This document shows, in pieces, positions 26,274 to 36,261 of a DNA stretch of 64,000 nt. The position numbers and the translations under genes were made by a program. Below the pieces are notes generated by a model. It had not been told where the DNA came from and made no database searches. It saw only the letters and a list, made by a program, of their open reading frames with translations. Where the stretch lies: contig OZ244128.1 of assembly GCA_965215995.1 (NCBI GenBank), positions 1,426,001 through 1,490,000 on the forward strand, read 5' to 3'. The DNA comes from SZUA-309 sp965215995. GTDB taxonomy: Bacteria > Pseudomonadota > Gammaproteobacteria > Pseudomonadales > Azotimanducaceae. Positions within the stretch are counted from its first letter, which is position 1. Each line of letters starts with the position of its first letter.

Positions 26274-29200
26274 GTGGTAGACAAGAAAATCTACGAAAGC
26301 GCCTCCACCCTGGTCAGGCGTACCACCTGGCATGATCAGCCAGTCGTCACCAAGTCGCTCAAGTCCAGCGCCCAGACGCCGAATGCCATCGCGCGTTACC
26401 ACCACGAGTTCAACATCAACCAGTCCCTGACCAGCCCGTACGTTTGCCGGGCACTGGCGATGGACGATCGCGCACCCAAGATCATCTTCGACGATACGGG
26501 CGGCGAGTCCCTGCGCACCCTGCTTCAGTCCCGCAGTCCGAGCCTGGAAGAGCGGATCGACATCGCTGTGGAGATCACCAAGGCACTGCAGTCAATCCAT
26601 GACGAAGGGGTGATCCACAGGGATTTGAATCCGGGCAATATCATTGTCTGCGATGATCCCACCGCCGTTTACCTGATCGACTTCGGCCTGGCGACGCTGG
26701 TGCCCCGTGAGTATCCGGAAAGCGAGCCCTTCAGCCAGCTGACCGGCACTCTGCCATATGTCTCGCCCGAGCAGACCGGACGGGTGAACCGCGTGGTGGA
26801 CTACCGCACGGACCTGTACTCACTGGGTGCCACCCTCTACGAACTCTTCTCCGGCGCACCGCCATTCTCCAACACGGACCCGCTGGAGCTCATCCACGCC
26901 CACATCGCAAGCACGCCGAGACCGCTGTCCGCCATCGTCGAAGACGTACCGCGGTGGCTCTCCGAAGTCGTCTTGAAGCTGCTCGCCAAACAGCCCGAAG
27001 ATCGTTATCAGTCCGCCGCCGCGGTACGGGACGATCTGATGGAGGGACAGAACCACTCCAACGTGATTCCGTTCCGCCTTGGCCAGACCGACTCTCCCGG
27101 ACAGCTGGCGATGCCGAAGCGCCTCTATGGCCGCAGCCGCGAGGTGCACCTGATTGGCGATCACATACGCCGGGTGCAACAGGGTGAAGTGCTGTTTCTC
27201 GATGTGACCGGTCCAACCGGCATCGGCAAAGGTGCCCTGCTCTCCGAGCTCGCGCGTCAGGCTTCGGAAAGCGATCTACTGGTTGCACGGGCCAGCAGTC
27301 CGCACTTCGATCTTCGCGACACGGACGCTATCTGGCTGGAACTGTTGCGCCAGCTGGTGCGCCAGGCGTTGTCGCTCGGTACCGAAATCGGCAACGAGAT
27401 CATCTCCCGCATCGGCGCCGCCGACGGACCGGACCTGCAGTGCCTGAAGCCCTTCATCCCTGAGCTGAAAACCCTGCTGGAGGAAGTCTCCGAGTCAAGT
27501 GCCGGCCTGCCGAATCGGGGTATCCGGGCACTCCTGCGCACACTGGCACCGCAACCCATCTGCCTGATACTCGAGCACACCGACGAGGTGCCGGTGGAGT
27601 GCCTGTCCGCGCTGCTGGAGATCTCTCTGGAAAGCAAGCATCTGCTGCTCACCCTCGCTTCCGAGCATGGTCACGAGGCGCTTTTCGACAATCCGCGAGC
27701 GGCGACCAAGCGCTCGGAAGTGGAAATGCAGCCGTTCGACCGCTCGGACGTCCGCAGTCTTGTCTCTGACGTGTTAAGCCAATCCGAGGCCAGAGTTCGG
27801 GAGCTGGCCGCGGAAATTCACCTGAAAACGGATGGCATTCCTTCCAACGTGCTGGCCCTGCTCGAGGAGCTACATCGCAGCGGCAGCATCATCCACGATC
27901 CGACCGGCGGCGTCTGGTCCTGGGACATTGACAAGGTTCGCGGCCACTTCTTCAGCCGCAACACCACGGAACGCGTCATCGAGCACCTCGATCAGCTGCC
28001 GGAGGAGACCCGACACTGCCTGGATATGGCTTCCGCCATCGGCGAGCAGTTCACCGTGACGCTGCTCACCCGGCTCTGCCGCGAGACCGAGACAGAGTCC
28101 CAGATGGCGAGTCAACTCAGGCCCGCGGTCGGGCTCGGCCTGCTGACCACGCTGCCTGTCGGCGACTACTCCGAGCTGATCCAGTATCAGTTCGCCCACC
28201 CACGCATCCGTGCCCTGGTCTACCGTGGGATGGGTGAAGGCGAGAAGCAGAAGTTCCATCTCCAGATTGCCCGGTACCTGGGGGAGGGCGGCCGACCTAC
28301 GGGTGCCAAGCTGCTGCAGATTGCCGACCATCTGAATGCGGCCACAGACCCGATTGAGTCTGATCCCGAGCGCCGGGCAGAGGTTGCCCACTTCAATCTG
28401 CTCGCAGCTCGGGAAACCCTCCGCCAGGGCGTTTTTCAGCAGGCCTACAAGTATTGCCGCAGCGGTCTGTCCCTGGTCGAGGACATAAGCTCGCCGATGT
28501 ATCTGGATCTTTGTCAGTGCGCGGCTGAAGCCGCCTTTTTCTGCGGCGATTTCGAGCAGTTGGATCGGGTGCTGGCTGGCGCGCCCGAGCACAACAGCAC
28601 CCTGGCGGAAATCCGCATCCGGGCGGCAGTGGTTCAGAATCACCTGACCGAAGCCTGGGATCTTTCCCTCAAGGCTCTGGAAGATCTCAACTACCGGCTA
28701 CCCGCGGCGCACGGACCGGCAGCGGCGCTGCGCAGCACCAACCGCAGCTGGCATCGGCTACGGGAGCAACTACCGGTTGTGGCCAACGTGCCCAAGTTGC
28801 CAGAAACCCCGAAGATGCTGGAAGACGTGAACCTGCACCAGAGCTTCCGCTTCGTCAGCTACCTGCTGCACACAGGCTACCATCTGGGCCTGGCCAACCT
28901 GGTGGACTACACCGACGATGTGCTGGCGCGCTCCGCACGGCACGGCTACTCCGCGGAAAGCGCCTTCGCCTATGCCGCTCGGGCCCTCACTTCGGCTTCA
29001 CAGGGCAACATCAGCGCCGCCAAGGCCTACGCCATGGAAGCCCGCACCCTAGCCAACCGTTTCCCAAACGAAGCCGCCTCCATCCGGGCGCTGACGTTGC
29101 TGGCCGGCCTGGTCGACCCCTGGTCGAACAGCCTGGATCACACCCTGTCGCTGCTCTCTGAGAACATCGGCCGTTCCATGGCGAAGCAGGACTTCGAGTT

Positions 29201-32200
29201 CGCCGCCGTGGCGAGTGCCTGCTTCTCCGCTAATGCGCTGCTCCGCGGCATGGAGCTTTCTTCCCTGAAGCGCGAGCTCACACAACAGATCTCCGATATC
29301 GGCCAGTTCCGCCACATCACCGGCATCAACATCAGCCACTTCGTCCTGCAGATCGTCGGTAGCCTGCTCGGCCAGAACGAGACCGAGGTGCGCAGTGATC
29401 GGGAACTGACCATCACCAACACCGATGACAGGGTGGCACACGCATACGTTTACGTGCTGAGACTGTATTTCGCCACCCTGTTCAACGACTTCAAAGGCGC
29501 CGAGAACATTCTGGATCTGGCAGCGCAATACGTACCGGCTCTGGCCGGCTCACCGCTGGTCGGCACCTTCAAGCTCGCCGAAGGGCTGGTGTCCCTGCGC
29601 AGCTCTACCCCGGAAGGCAAGCGCCTGGCAAAGAAGAATCTCAAAGAGCTCAAGCACTGGGAGGATCAGGGTGCCGCGCACGTGGCGTCGAAGCGGATGA
29701 TCCTGCAGGCGGACCTGGCCTGGCGCAGCGGTGCGACCACCAAGGCACTGGAGTACTACGAGGTGGCCGCAGACCGCGCTCGCCGGCATGGTCAGGCAAA
29801 CGACGAAGCACTGGCCTACGAGCTGGCCGCCCGGGCCTGTGAATCCCAGGGGCGAGCCGACTTCGCCCGACTGTTCGCTCGCAACGCCTATCAGGCTTAT
29901 CTGCGCTGGGGTGCCACTGCCAAGGCGAATCAGCTCGAGCGCGAGTTCCACAACCTGATCACCGATCACCTGTCCGTCACCACAACCAGCACGCTGTCCG
30001 TGGGTGATCTGGCTGACCTGACGGTGCGGGATTTTCAGGCCAACACCGCCAGTTTCGAATCCACGGAATTCAACGAGCGGATCGTCGACACCACCACGGT
30101 GCTCAGAGCAGCGCAGACCATATCCGGCGAGATTCTGCTCGATAAGGTGCTCACCAAGCTGCTTCGCCTGGCGCTCGAGCACGCGGGCGGACAGAAGGCC
30201 TGCATGCTGCTGGCCCACGACAAACGCCTGTTCCTCGAAGCCATCGCTTCAGTCGACGGCGGCGCCACCAGACGCGTTGCCCCACCGGAGCCGTTCGAAG
30301 CGACCGAGGAAGTGCCCGAGTCCATTATTCAGTTCGTGGCCCGTACTCAGGAACCTCTGGTGCTCTCGGACGCCACGGCGGAAGACGTCTTCACCCAGGA
30401 CCCCTACGTGAAGCGGCTGCAGCCGCTCTCGGTGCTCTGCCTGCCGATCATTCACCGCGGTGAGATCACCGGCATTCTTTACGTGGAGCATCGCTGGCTG
30501 ACCGGCGTGTTTACCTCGCAGCGGGTGGAGGTTCTGGCTCTGCTCGCCTCCCAGGCTGCCATCTCCATCGAGAACGCCAGACTCTATGCGGATCTGCAGT
30601 CCTCCCAGAATGAGTACCGGGCGCTGTACGACAACGCCATCGAGGGTCTGTTCCGGATCAGCCCGGATGGCCTGCTGGTCTCTGCCAATCCGACCCTGGC
30701 CAGAATTCTGGGTTTCACAAGCATCGAAGCGCTGCAGGACGAGTACCGGGATCTCATCGATCGGGTGTTCCTGACCAACGAGCAGGCCGGTCAGTTTCTC
30801 TCGGCACTGGAAGACCAGCAACTGGTGAACGGCTTCGAAGCAGAGGGCGTGACTCGGGATGGCCGCACTTTCTGGATGGCGCTGACCGCCCGTCTCAATC
30901 ACGACCCGGAACACGGTGACTATATCGACGGCTCGCTGATAGACATCTCCGAGCGGATCGAGCGGGAGCAGGCAGACAAACAACGGCAGATCGCCGAGGC
31001 CGCCACCCAGGCGAAGAGCGAATTCCTGGCAAACATGAGCCACGAGATCCGCACGCCGATGAACGCCATCGTCGGCTTCTCGAAGCTGGCACTGGAATCA
31101 TCACTGGATCGAAAGCAGCACGAGTACGTGACCTCCATTCGCCAGGCCGCCGAGAACCTGCTTACTCTGGTCAGCGACGTGCTCGACTTCTCCAAGATCG
31201 AAGCGGGCAAGCTGGTTTTGGAAGCCCGGCCGTTCAAGTTGAGCGACACCCTGATGGAAGTGGAAAGGTTGTTCCGAACCGAGGTCCGGCGGCGCAATCT
31301 GACCTTCGAGATTGAGGACAACACCGGCAACCACGCTGGTTTTCCGGAGGATGGCATCCTGATCGGTGATGCGCTGCGGATTCAGCAGGTGCTGGTCAAC
31401 CTGGTCGGCAACGCGGTGAAATTCACCGAGTCGGGCGGCATCGTGCTGGGCGCAGAGGTGATCGCTGCCACCCGCGGCCAACTGGTCCTGAACCTGTCGG
31501 TAACAGACACGGGCATCGGCATTCCGGAAGCTCAGCTGGCACGCCTGTTCGAGTCCTTCGAGCAGGCTGAAACCTCCACGACCCGGCGCTATGGTGGCAC
31601 CGGCCTCGGCCTCACCATCTCCGAGCGTCTGGTGGACCTCATGGGCGGTGAGATCCACGTAACTTCCACCGTCGGTGAGGGCTCCAGCTTTCAGTTCACC
31701 CTCCTCGCGTCGATTCCGGATGCTAGAGACCTTATTCAAACAGAACGGGCCGAGCGCCGGGCCGGCGACATTTCGCTTGCCGGACGCAAAATCCTGGTCG
31801 CCGAAGACAACCCCATCAATCAGCAGCTGGCGCTGGAGTTCCTGCAGCGTCGGGGTGCTGAAGTGCACATCGCTCAGAACGGACGGGAAGCAGTGACTCG
31901 GGCTACCGAGGCCGAGTACGACGCCATCCTCATGGACATCCACATGCCGGAGCTCGATGGTCTGGAGGCGGCAGCCATTCTCCGTCAGCAGTCCCTCGAT
32001 ATGCCCATCATTGCGGTATCCGCAGATGCGCTTTCCGAGTCCAAGGCGGCGGCTGTGGATGCAGGCTGCAATGCCTACGTGACCAAGCCCATCGACTTCG
32101 ACACCTTGCTGTCGGAACTCGACGACCTGCTGCCTGGCGCCGAAGTTACCGGAATACCGCGACGCCGTGCTTCGGATCGCGGCGTCCCTGAGCAGACTCT

Positions 32201-32615
32201 GGACGAAGCCGTTGAGGCCGCCTTGCAGTCCATGCCCATCCAGCGCCTGCCAGGCATCGACATCAGCCAGGCCATCCGTGGCCACAACGGCAACATCAAG
32301 CTGATGGTGAAGCTGATGGGTGACTTCGGCACCTACTACGGGGACGCCGGGGCGAAAATGCGCGCCTTCGTCACCGCCGAGCAGTTCGAAGAGGCGGAAC
32401 GTCTCGCCCACAACCTGCACGGCGTGGCCGGCAGCTTTGGCGCGAAGCGCTTGAAGGAAGCGTCGAAAACGCTGGAGCTGGCGATCGCCAAGTCCGACGA
32501 CACCAACCTGCTCGGGTTGGTGCACAGCTTCGAGGTGGCGCTTACTGAGGTGCTGGAGTCGACGGAGGCTATGGCTCGGGATGAGGTTCAGTTCAGGGCC
32601 AGTGATTACTCCTGA
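26274..32615 (+). CDS. Giant hybrid Ser/Thr and His kinase (STK-AAA-TPR-GAF-PAS-HisKA-HATPase-REC-HPt)
   Basis: 2113 residues from a GTG with CAGGA just upstream. A Hanks-type kinase domain (about 5-270) has HRDLNPGN at 115-122 and DFG at 136; the glycine loop is degenerate, as usual for this class. An ATPase-like domain (about 280-600) carries GPTGIGKG at 313-320. A helical TPR-like region (about 640-1240) follows. Then GAF (about 1290-1435), PAS (about 1443-1565), HisKA with His1590 in MSHEIRTP, HATPase (G boxes DTGIGIP and GGTGLGL), receiver with Asp1888 in LMDIHMP, and HPt with His2046 in AHNLHGVAGSFGA. The layout matches cyanobacterial and myxobacterial dual-specificity kinases. There is no transmembrane segment, so sensing is probably cytoplasmic. 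The His-Asp-His relay would feed the adjacent response regulator. Confidence 0.93.
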   Translation: MVDKKIYESASTLVRRTTWHDQPVVTKSLKSSAQTPNAIARYHHEFNINQSLTSPYVCRALAMDDRAPKIIFDDTGGESLRTLLQSRSPSLEERIDIAVEITKALQSIHDEGVIHRDLNPGNIIVCDDPTAVYLIDFGLATLVPREYPESEPFSQLTGTLPYVSPEQTGRVNRVVDYRTDLYSLGATLYELFSGAPPFSNTDPLELIHAHIASTPRPLSAIVEDVPRWLSEVVLKLLAKQPEDRYQSAAAVRDDLMEGQNHSNVIPFRLGQTDSPGQLAMPKRLYGRSREVHLIGDHIRRVQQGEVLFLDVTGPTGIGKGALLSELARQASESDLLVARASSPHFDLRDTDAIWLELLRQLVRQALSLGTEIGNEIISRIGAADGPDLQCLKPFIPELKTLLEEVSESSAGLPNRGIRALLRTLAPQPICLILEHTDEVPVECLSALLEISLESKHLLLTLASEHGHEALFDNPRAATKRSEVEMQPFDRSDVRSLVSDVLSQSEARVRELAAEIHLKTDGIPSNVLALLEELHRSGSIIHDPTGGVWSWDIDKVRGHFFSRNTTERVIEHLDQLPEETRHCLDMASAIGEQFTVTLLTRLCRETETESQMASQLRPAVGLGLLTTLPVGDYSELIQYQFAHPRIRALVYRGMGEGEKQKFHLQIARYLGEGGRPTGAKLLQIADHLNAATDPIESDPERRAEVAHFNLLAARETLRQGVFQQAYKYCRSGLSLVEDISSPMYLDLCQCAAEAAFFCGDFEQLDRVLAGAPEHNSTLAEIRIRAAVVQNHLTEAWDLSLKALEDLNYRLPAAHGPAAALRSTNRSWHRLREQLPVVANVPKLPETPKMLEDVNLHQSFRFVSYLLHTGYHLGLANLVDYTDDVLARSARHGYSAESAFAYAARALTSASQGNISAAKAYAMEARTLANRFPNEAASIRALTLLAGLVDPWSNSLDHTLSLLSENIGRSMAKQDFEFAAVASACFSANALLRGMELSSLKRELTQQISDIGQFRHITGINISHFVLQIVGSLLGQNETEVRSDRELTITNTDDRVAHAYVYVLRLYFATLFNDFKGAENILDLAAQYVPALAGSPLVGTFKLAEGLVSLRSSTPEGKRLAKKNLKELKHWEDQGAAHVASKRMILQADLAWRSGATTKALEYYEVAADRARRHGQANDEALAYELAARACESQGRADFARLFARNAYQAYLRWGATAKANQLEREFHNLITDHLSVTTTSTLSVGDLADLTVRDFQANTASFESTEFNERIVDTTTVLRAAQTISGEILLDKVLTKLLRLALEHAGGQKACMLLAHDKRLFLEAIASVDGGATRRVAPPEPFEATEEVPESIIQFVARTQEPLVLSDATAEDVFTQDPYVKRLQPLSVLCLPIIHRGEITGILYVEHRWLTGVFTSQRVEVLALLASQAAISIENARLYADLQSSQNEYRALYDNAIEGLFRISPDGLLVSANPTLARILGFTSIEALQDEYRDLIDRVFLTNEQAGQFLSALEDQQLVNGFEAEGVTRDGRTFWMALTARLNHDPEHGDYIDGSLIDISERIEREQADKQRQIAEAATQAKSEFLANMSHEIRTPMNAIVGFSKLALESSLDRKQHEYVTSIRQAAENLLTLVSDVLDFSKIEAGKLVLEARPFKLSDTLMEVERLFRTEVRRRNLTFEIEDNTGNHAGFPEDGILIGDALRIQQVLVNLVGNAVKFTESGGIVLGAEVIAATRGQLVLNLSVTDTGIGIPEAQLARLFESFEQAETSTTRRYGGTGLGLTISERLVDLMGGEIHVTSTVGEGSSFQFTLLASIPDARDLIQTERAERRAGDISLAGRKILVAEDNPINQQLALEFLQRRGAEVHIAQNGREAVTRATEAEYDAILMDIHMPELDGLEAAAILRQQSLDMPIIAVSADALSESKAAAVDAGCNAYVTKPIDFDTLLSELDDLLPGAEVTGIPRRRASDRGVPEQTLDEAVEAALQSMPIQRLPGIDISQAIRGHNGNIKLMVKLMGDFGTYYGDAGAKMRAFVTAEQFEEAERLAHNLHGVAGSFGAKRLKEASKTLELAIAKSDDTNLLGLVHSFEVALTEVLESTEAMARDEVQFRASDYS

Positions 32616-32644
32616 GTGCTGTGGTTTCGCGATTGCCGCAGCGC

Positions 32645-32798
32645 GTGAAGAGTAAAAAGCGTTTTCAGTGCACTGCGCTCGGGCGCTCCGCGCTTCCCTC
32701 CCTCCCCGAACTTGCCGACCGAAGGCTGCGCCTCCGTCCGTCAATTCGGCTCACTCGGCCTCACTTACACGTTTATGAAAACGCTTTTTACTCTTCAC
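32645..32798. repeat. Long hairpin element, copy 2 (23-bp perfect arms, 108-nt core)
   Basis: The arms 32645-32667 and 32776-32798 are exact reverse complements; imperfect pairing continues outward to about 32635/32808. The core, 32668-32775, shares its left edge (CTCGGGCGCTCCGCGCTTCC) and right edge (CGGCCTC..ACACGTTTA) with copies 1 and 3. Its middle is different and lacks the A5 run. It lies in the convergent gap between the hybrid kinase (30 bp behind its stop) and ttcA (87 bp behind its stop). Nothing else is visible in the 269-nt gap. Confidence 0.88.
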
Positions 32799-32884
32799 CC
32801 CCTGCTGCACTTTCAGGGATCCACCATTGCTCGCAACCCACCGCCCTTACGGAATCAGGTCGACGACCTGATCAGGCATTGTGC

Positions 32885-33751
32885 CTAACCGGCGGTGGCG
32901 TCGTAGGTGATGTCTTTCAGTGACAGTACGTTGGCGGCAGCATCTGCCTGCAGGTTGACGAAGTCGAAGAGACCGCTGTCGCCGAGATGGGAGGGGACTA
33001 CGTGGCGGAGGCTGCGGGCGATGTTTTCTACGCGGCCGGGGGTTTCACGGTCCCAGGCGATGAGCATTGCCTTGATCATCTGGCGCTGCAGGTTTTCCTG
33101 AGAGCCGCAGAGATTGCAGGGGATGATCGGGTAGTTGCGGTTTTCGGCGAAGCGTTCGATGTCACGCTCACGACAGTAGTAGAGCGGGCGGATCACCATG
33201 TTGGCGCCATCATCGCTCCTCAGCTTTGGCGGCATGGCCTTCAGCCGACCGCCGTGGAAGAGATTCAGGAACAGGGTTTCCACCACGTCATCGAGATGAT
33301 GGCCGAGCGCGATCTTGTCGGCTCCGATCTTCTTCGCGTGGCTGTAGAGGATACCGCGGCGCATCCGTGAGCAGACCGGACAGGTGGTCTTACCCTCCGG
33401 GGTGAGGGCCTGGACGATGCTGTAGGTATCCTCTTCCAGGATCTCGAAGTCGATGCCAATGGACTCGAAGTAGCCGGGCAGCACGTCTTCGGGAAAGCCT
33501 GGCTGCTTCTGATCCAGATTCACGGCCACCAGATCAAAGTTGATTGGCGCGTTCAGTTTCAGGCTCATCAGGACATCGAGCAGGGTGTAGGAGTCCTTGC
33601 CGCCCGAGACGCAGACCATCACCTTGTCCCCATCTTCGATCATCCCGTAGTCGACGATGGCATTGCCCACTTGTCGGCGAAGCTTCTTCTGCAGCTTGTT
33701 CTGATCGTAACGGGCCTTTTCCGACCGGCTCCGAGTCCGTGTGAGGCTCAC
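32885..33751 (-). CDS. ttcA: tRNA 2-thiocytidine(32) synthetase TtcA
   Basis: 288 residues from the GTG at 33751 (VSLTRTRSRSEKARYDQ), which lies 2 nt after the stop of the upstream permease gene; further upstream codons overlap that gene. The PP-loop is CVSGGKDSYTLL near residue 55. Two CXXC pairs (CPVCSRMRRG and CNLCGSQ) bind the Fe-S cluster. TtcA thiolates C32 of certain tRNAs using ATP and persulfide sulfur. Trailing the ybbA-ybbP genes suggests cotranscription. Confidence 0.95.
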   Translation of the reverse strand: MSLTRTRSRSEKARYDQNKLQKKLRRQVGNAIVDYGMIEDGDKVMVCVSGGKDSYTLLDVLMSLKLNAPINFDLVAVNLDQKQPGFPEDVLPGYFESIGIDFEILEEDTYSIVQALTPEGKTTCPVCSRMRRGILYSHAKKIGADKIALGHHLDDVVETLFLNLFHGGRLKAMPPKLRSDDGANMVIRPLYYCRERDIERFAENRNYPIIPCNLCGSQENLQRQMIKAMLIAWDRETPGRVENIARSLRHVVPSHLGDSGLFDFVNLQADAAANVLSLKDITYDATAG

Positions 33752-33753
33752 GA

Positions 33754-36251
33754 TCAGTTCAATCCACGAAGAACGGTGATCGGCGGCGCGGCGATGAGCT
33801 GACGGGTTCCGAGAATGCCGACCACGAGAATCAGCGCGGCGCCAATCAGCGGTCCTGCGATCCAAAGCCAGGGATGCACCGCGGCTTTGAGCTCAAACAC
33901 CTGAGTCTGCAGGATGAGCACGGTTGCCTCCGCCCCGACCACGGCGACCACACCCGCGAACAGCCCTAAGGCAGCGAACTCCGCAGTCAGGGAGCTGGCG
34001 ATCAGCTTGCGTGTGCCGCCGAGAGTGCGGATCAGGGCGTGCTCGCTCATTCGCGCATCCCGACTCGCGTGAATGCTGGCGATGAGCACCAGGCAACCTG
34101 ACGCCAGCACCAGGGCGAGAACCAGCTCCACTGCCTGAGTCACCCGGGCAATGATGCTCTGCACCTGAGCGATGATGGCATCCACCTCGATGACCGTGAT
34201 GGTCGGGAAACGGGAGAGCAACTCGTTCAGAAACTGTTTGTTGTCCCGCTCCAGATAGAAGCTGGTCATCCAGGTGGCCGGGAAATCTTCCAGCGCTCCA
34301 GGGGAGAAGATAATGAAGAAGTTGGGCCGCATGCTCTCCCAGTCGAGCCGGCGTAGGTTCACCACCTCCACTTCGAGCGGTTCCCCGCCGATGTCGAAGC
34401 TGAGTACGTCACCGATGGATAGCCCCAGGTCGTAGGCGTAGTCGTCCTCCAGGGAAACCATGGGCCGGGTATCGTCTGCGGACCACCAGTCACCTGCCAC
34501 CAACGTGTTGTCGTCCGGCATCTCGGCAGCCCAGGTGAGATTCCGACCGGAGCTCAGGCGCGGTCCGTCCTCCATCTGCGACCGATGCTCTGCCTCCCAC
34601 TCCTTGGCTTCGATGCCGTTTACCGCCGTGATCCGGCCGCGAATCATCGGAAAGAGACCACCCTGTTCCCGGCTGTTGGCATCCAGCAACGCACCGATTT
34701 CTTCCACATCATGGGGGGCGATGTTCAAGGCAAAGTGATTTGGCGCGTTCTCCGGCACCTGATTGCGCCACTCGTCCAGCAACGCCGTCCGCAGGAGCAG
34801 CAGAATCAAGAGCAGCATGATGGCGAGCCCGAAGATGAGGATCTGGGCCGTATTTTCTTTACGCCGGCGCTGTAGGCCCGCCAGGGCCAGGCGCAGACCA
34901 CTGCCGGCCTGCATGCCAACGACCCGACCACCGCGCAGCAGCAACGTGGCCAGAGCTCCGAACAGAACCAGCGCACCCAGAGTACCGAGCAGGGTCCAGG
35001 CGGTCAGCTCGATGCTCCCCGAATACCAGATCAGAAGGCCGAGACTGCCCGCCACAGCGGCACCGTAGCTGGCAATCTGCGAAGGCGGGGCTGCGCCCAC
35101 GTCCCGACGGATGACCCGCATGGGCGAGATGTTTTTCAGGTGCAAGAGCGGCGGCAGCGCAAAGGCAATGGCACAGATGAGCCCGGTCACCGCGCCGAGC
35201 AGAAACGGCCTGGCGCTGGGCAAGGGCAACTCCACCGGAATCAGGCTCTTGAGCAACAACACGATGCCCATGTGCAGACCGCTGCCGACGAGCAGGCCGA
35301 GCACCACGGCGATAGCGCCGACCGCGACAAGCAGGCCAACGTAGGAATAGAGAATCTGGTTCGGTGTGGCACCCAGGGTTTTCAGAACGCCAACATGATC
35401 GTAGTGACGCCGGGCATAGCGATGGGCCGAAAGCGCCACTGCGACACCTGCCAGCAGCACGCCCAGCAGGCCGCCAAGCAGGAGAAAGCTCTCTGCCCGG
35501 TTGAGCGCCGAACCAATGGTCGGGCTCGACTCCTTGATTCCCCGCCACCAGAAATTCGGATCTTCATCCAGCGCCAGCTGATCCTTGAGCGCGTCCAACG
35601 GGCCATCTTCCCCCGCAGCAACAGCCGATAGGAAAGCCGGCTGCCAGGCTGAACCACCTGGGTCGCCGGTACGTCTTCGATCCGCATCAGCAGGCGCGGA
35701 CCCAGGTCGTACATGCTGCCGCCACGATCCGGTTCCGAGGTCAGCACCTTGCTGATGGTCAGCTTGGCGTAACCCACTTCCACCTGATCACCAAGCTCCA
35801 CCGCCAGCGAAGGAAACAGCCGGCCGTCCAGCCAGACCTCACCCGGTTCGGGCAATTCGGTGGTTACCGTCGGTGGTGTGAACGGCACATCGGTCACTCT
35901 GAGCACACCGCGGAGCGGATATCCAGGCCCGACGGCCTTGATGCTGACCAGCGAGTTCTTGTCGTCCTCGGTGAACACCATGGAAGGAAAAGACAGGGTG
36001 TCCGCCGTCTCGAGGCCCAGGTCCCGCGCAGCTTGTCGAAACTCATCCGGGATCTCAGCAGAGCTGCCGATATAGCGATCCGCAGCCAGAAAGGTGGCCG
36101 ACTCCTTCAACAGCGCCTGATGCAGACGATCAACAAAGAGACTCACCGCAGTGACCGTGCCAACGGCGACCATCAACGCGATCACCAGCAGACCGAGCTC
36201 ACCGCCACGCCAGTCGCGCCAGGCCAGTCGAAGTATGAATCCCAGGCTCAT
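33754..36251 (-). pseudogene. ybbP: ABC transporter permease YbbP, interrupted by a frameshift
   Basis: A large FtsX-type permease split between two frames. The N-terminal part starts at the ATG at 36251 (MSLGFILRLAWRDWRGG) and runs about 210 residues to LSYRLLLRG. The rest continues in another frame (GPLDALKDQLALDEDPNFWW) to the stop at 33754. The change falls at a run of five C on the + strand (35610-35614); one extra base would restore a protein of about 830 residues, the YbbP length. Membrane clusters lie at the N-terminus, the middle and the C-terminus (MRVIRRDVG and HALIRTLGG segments). A genuine inactivating indel, a sequencing error in the homopolymer or ribosomal slippage are all possible. 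It lies 10 nt behind ybbA, and the order matches ybbA-ybbP of E. coli. Confidence 0.85.
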
Positions 36252-36261
36252 GATGGCACCC

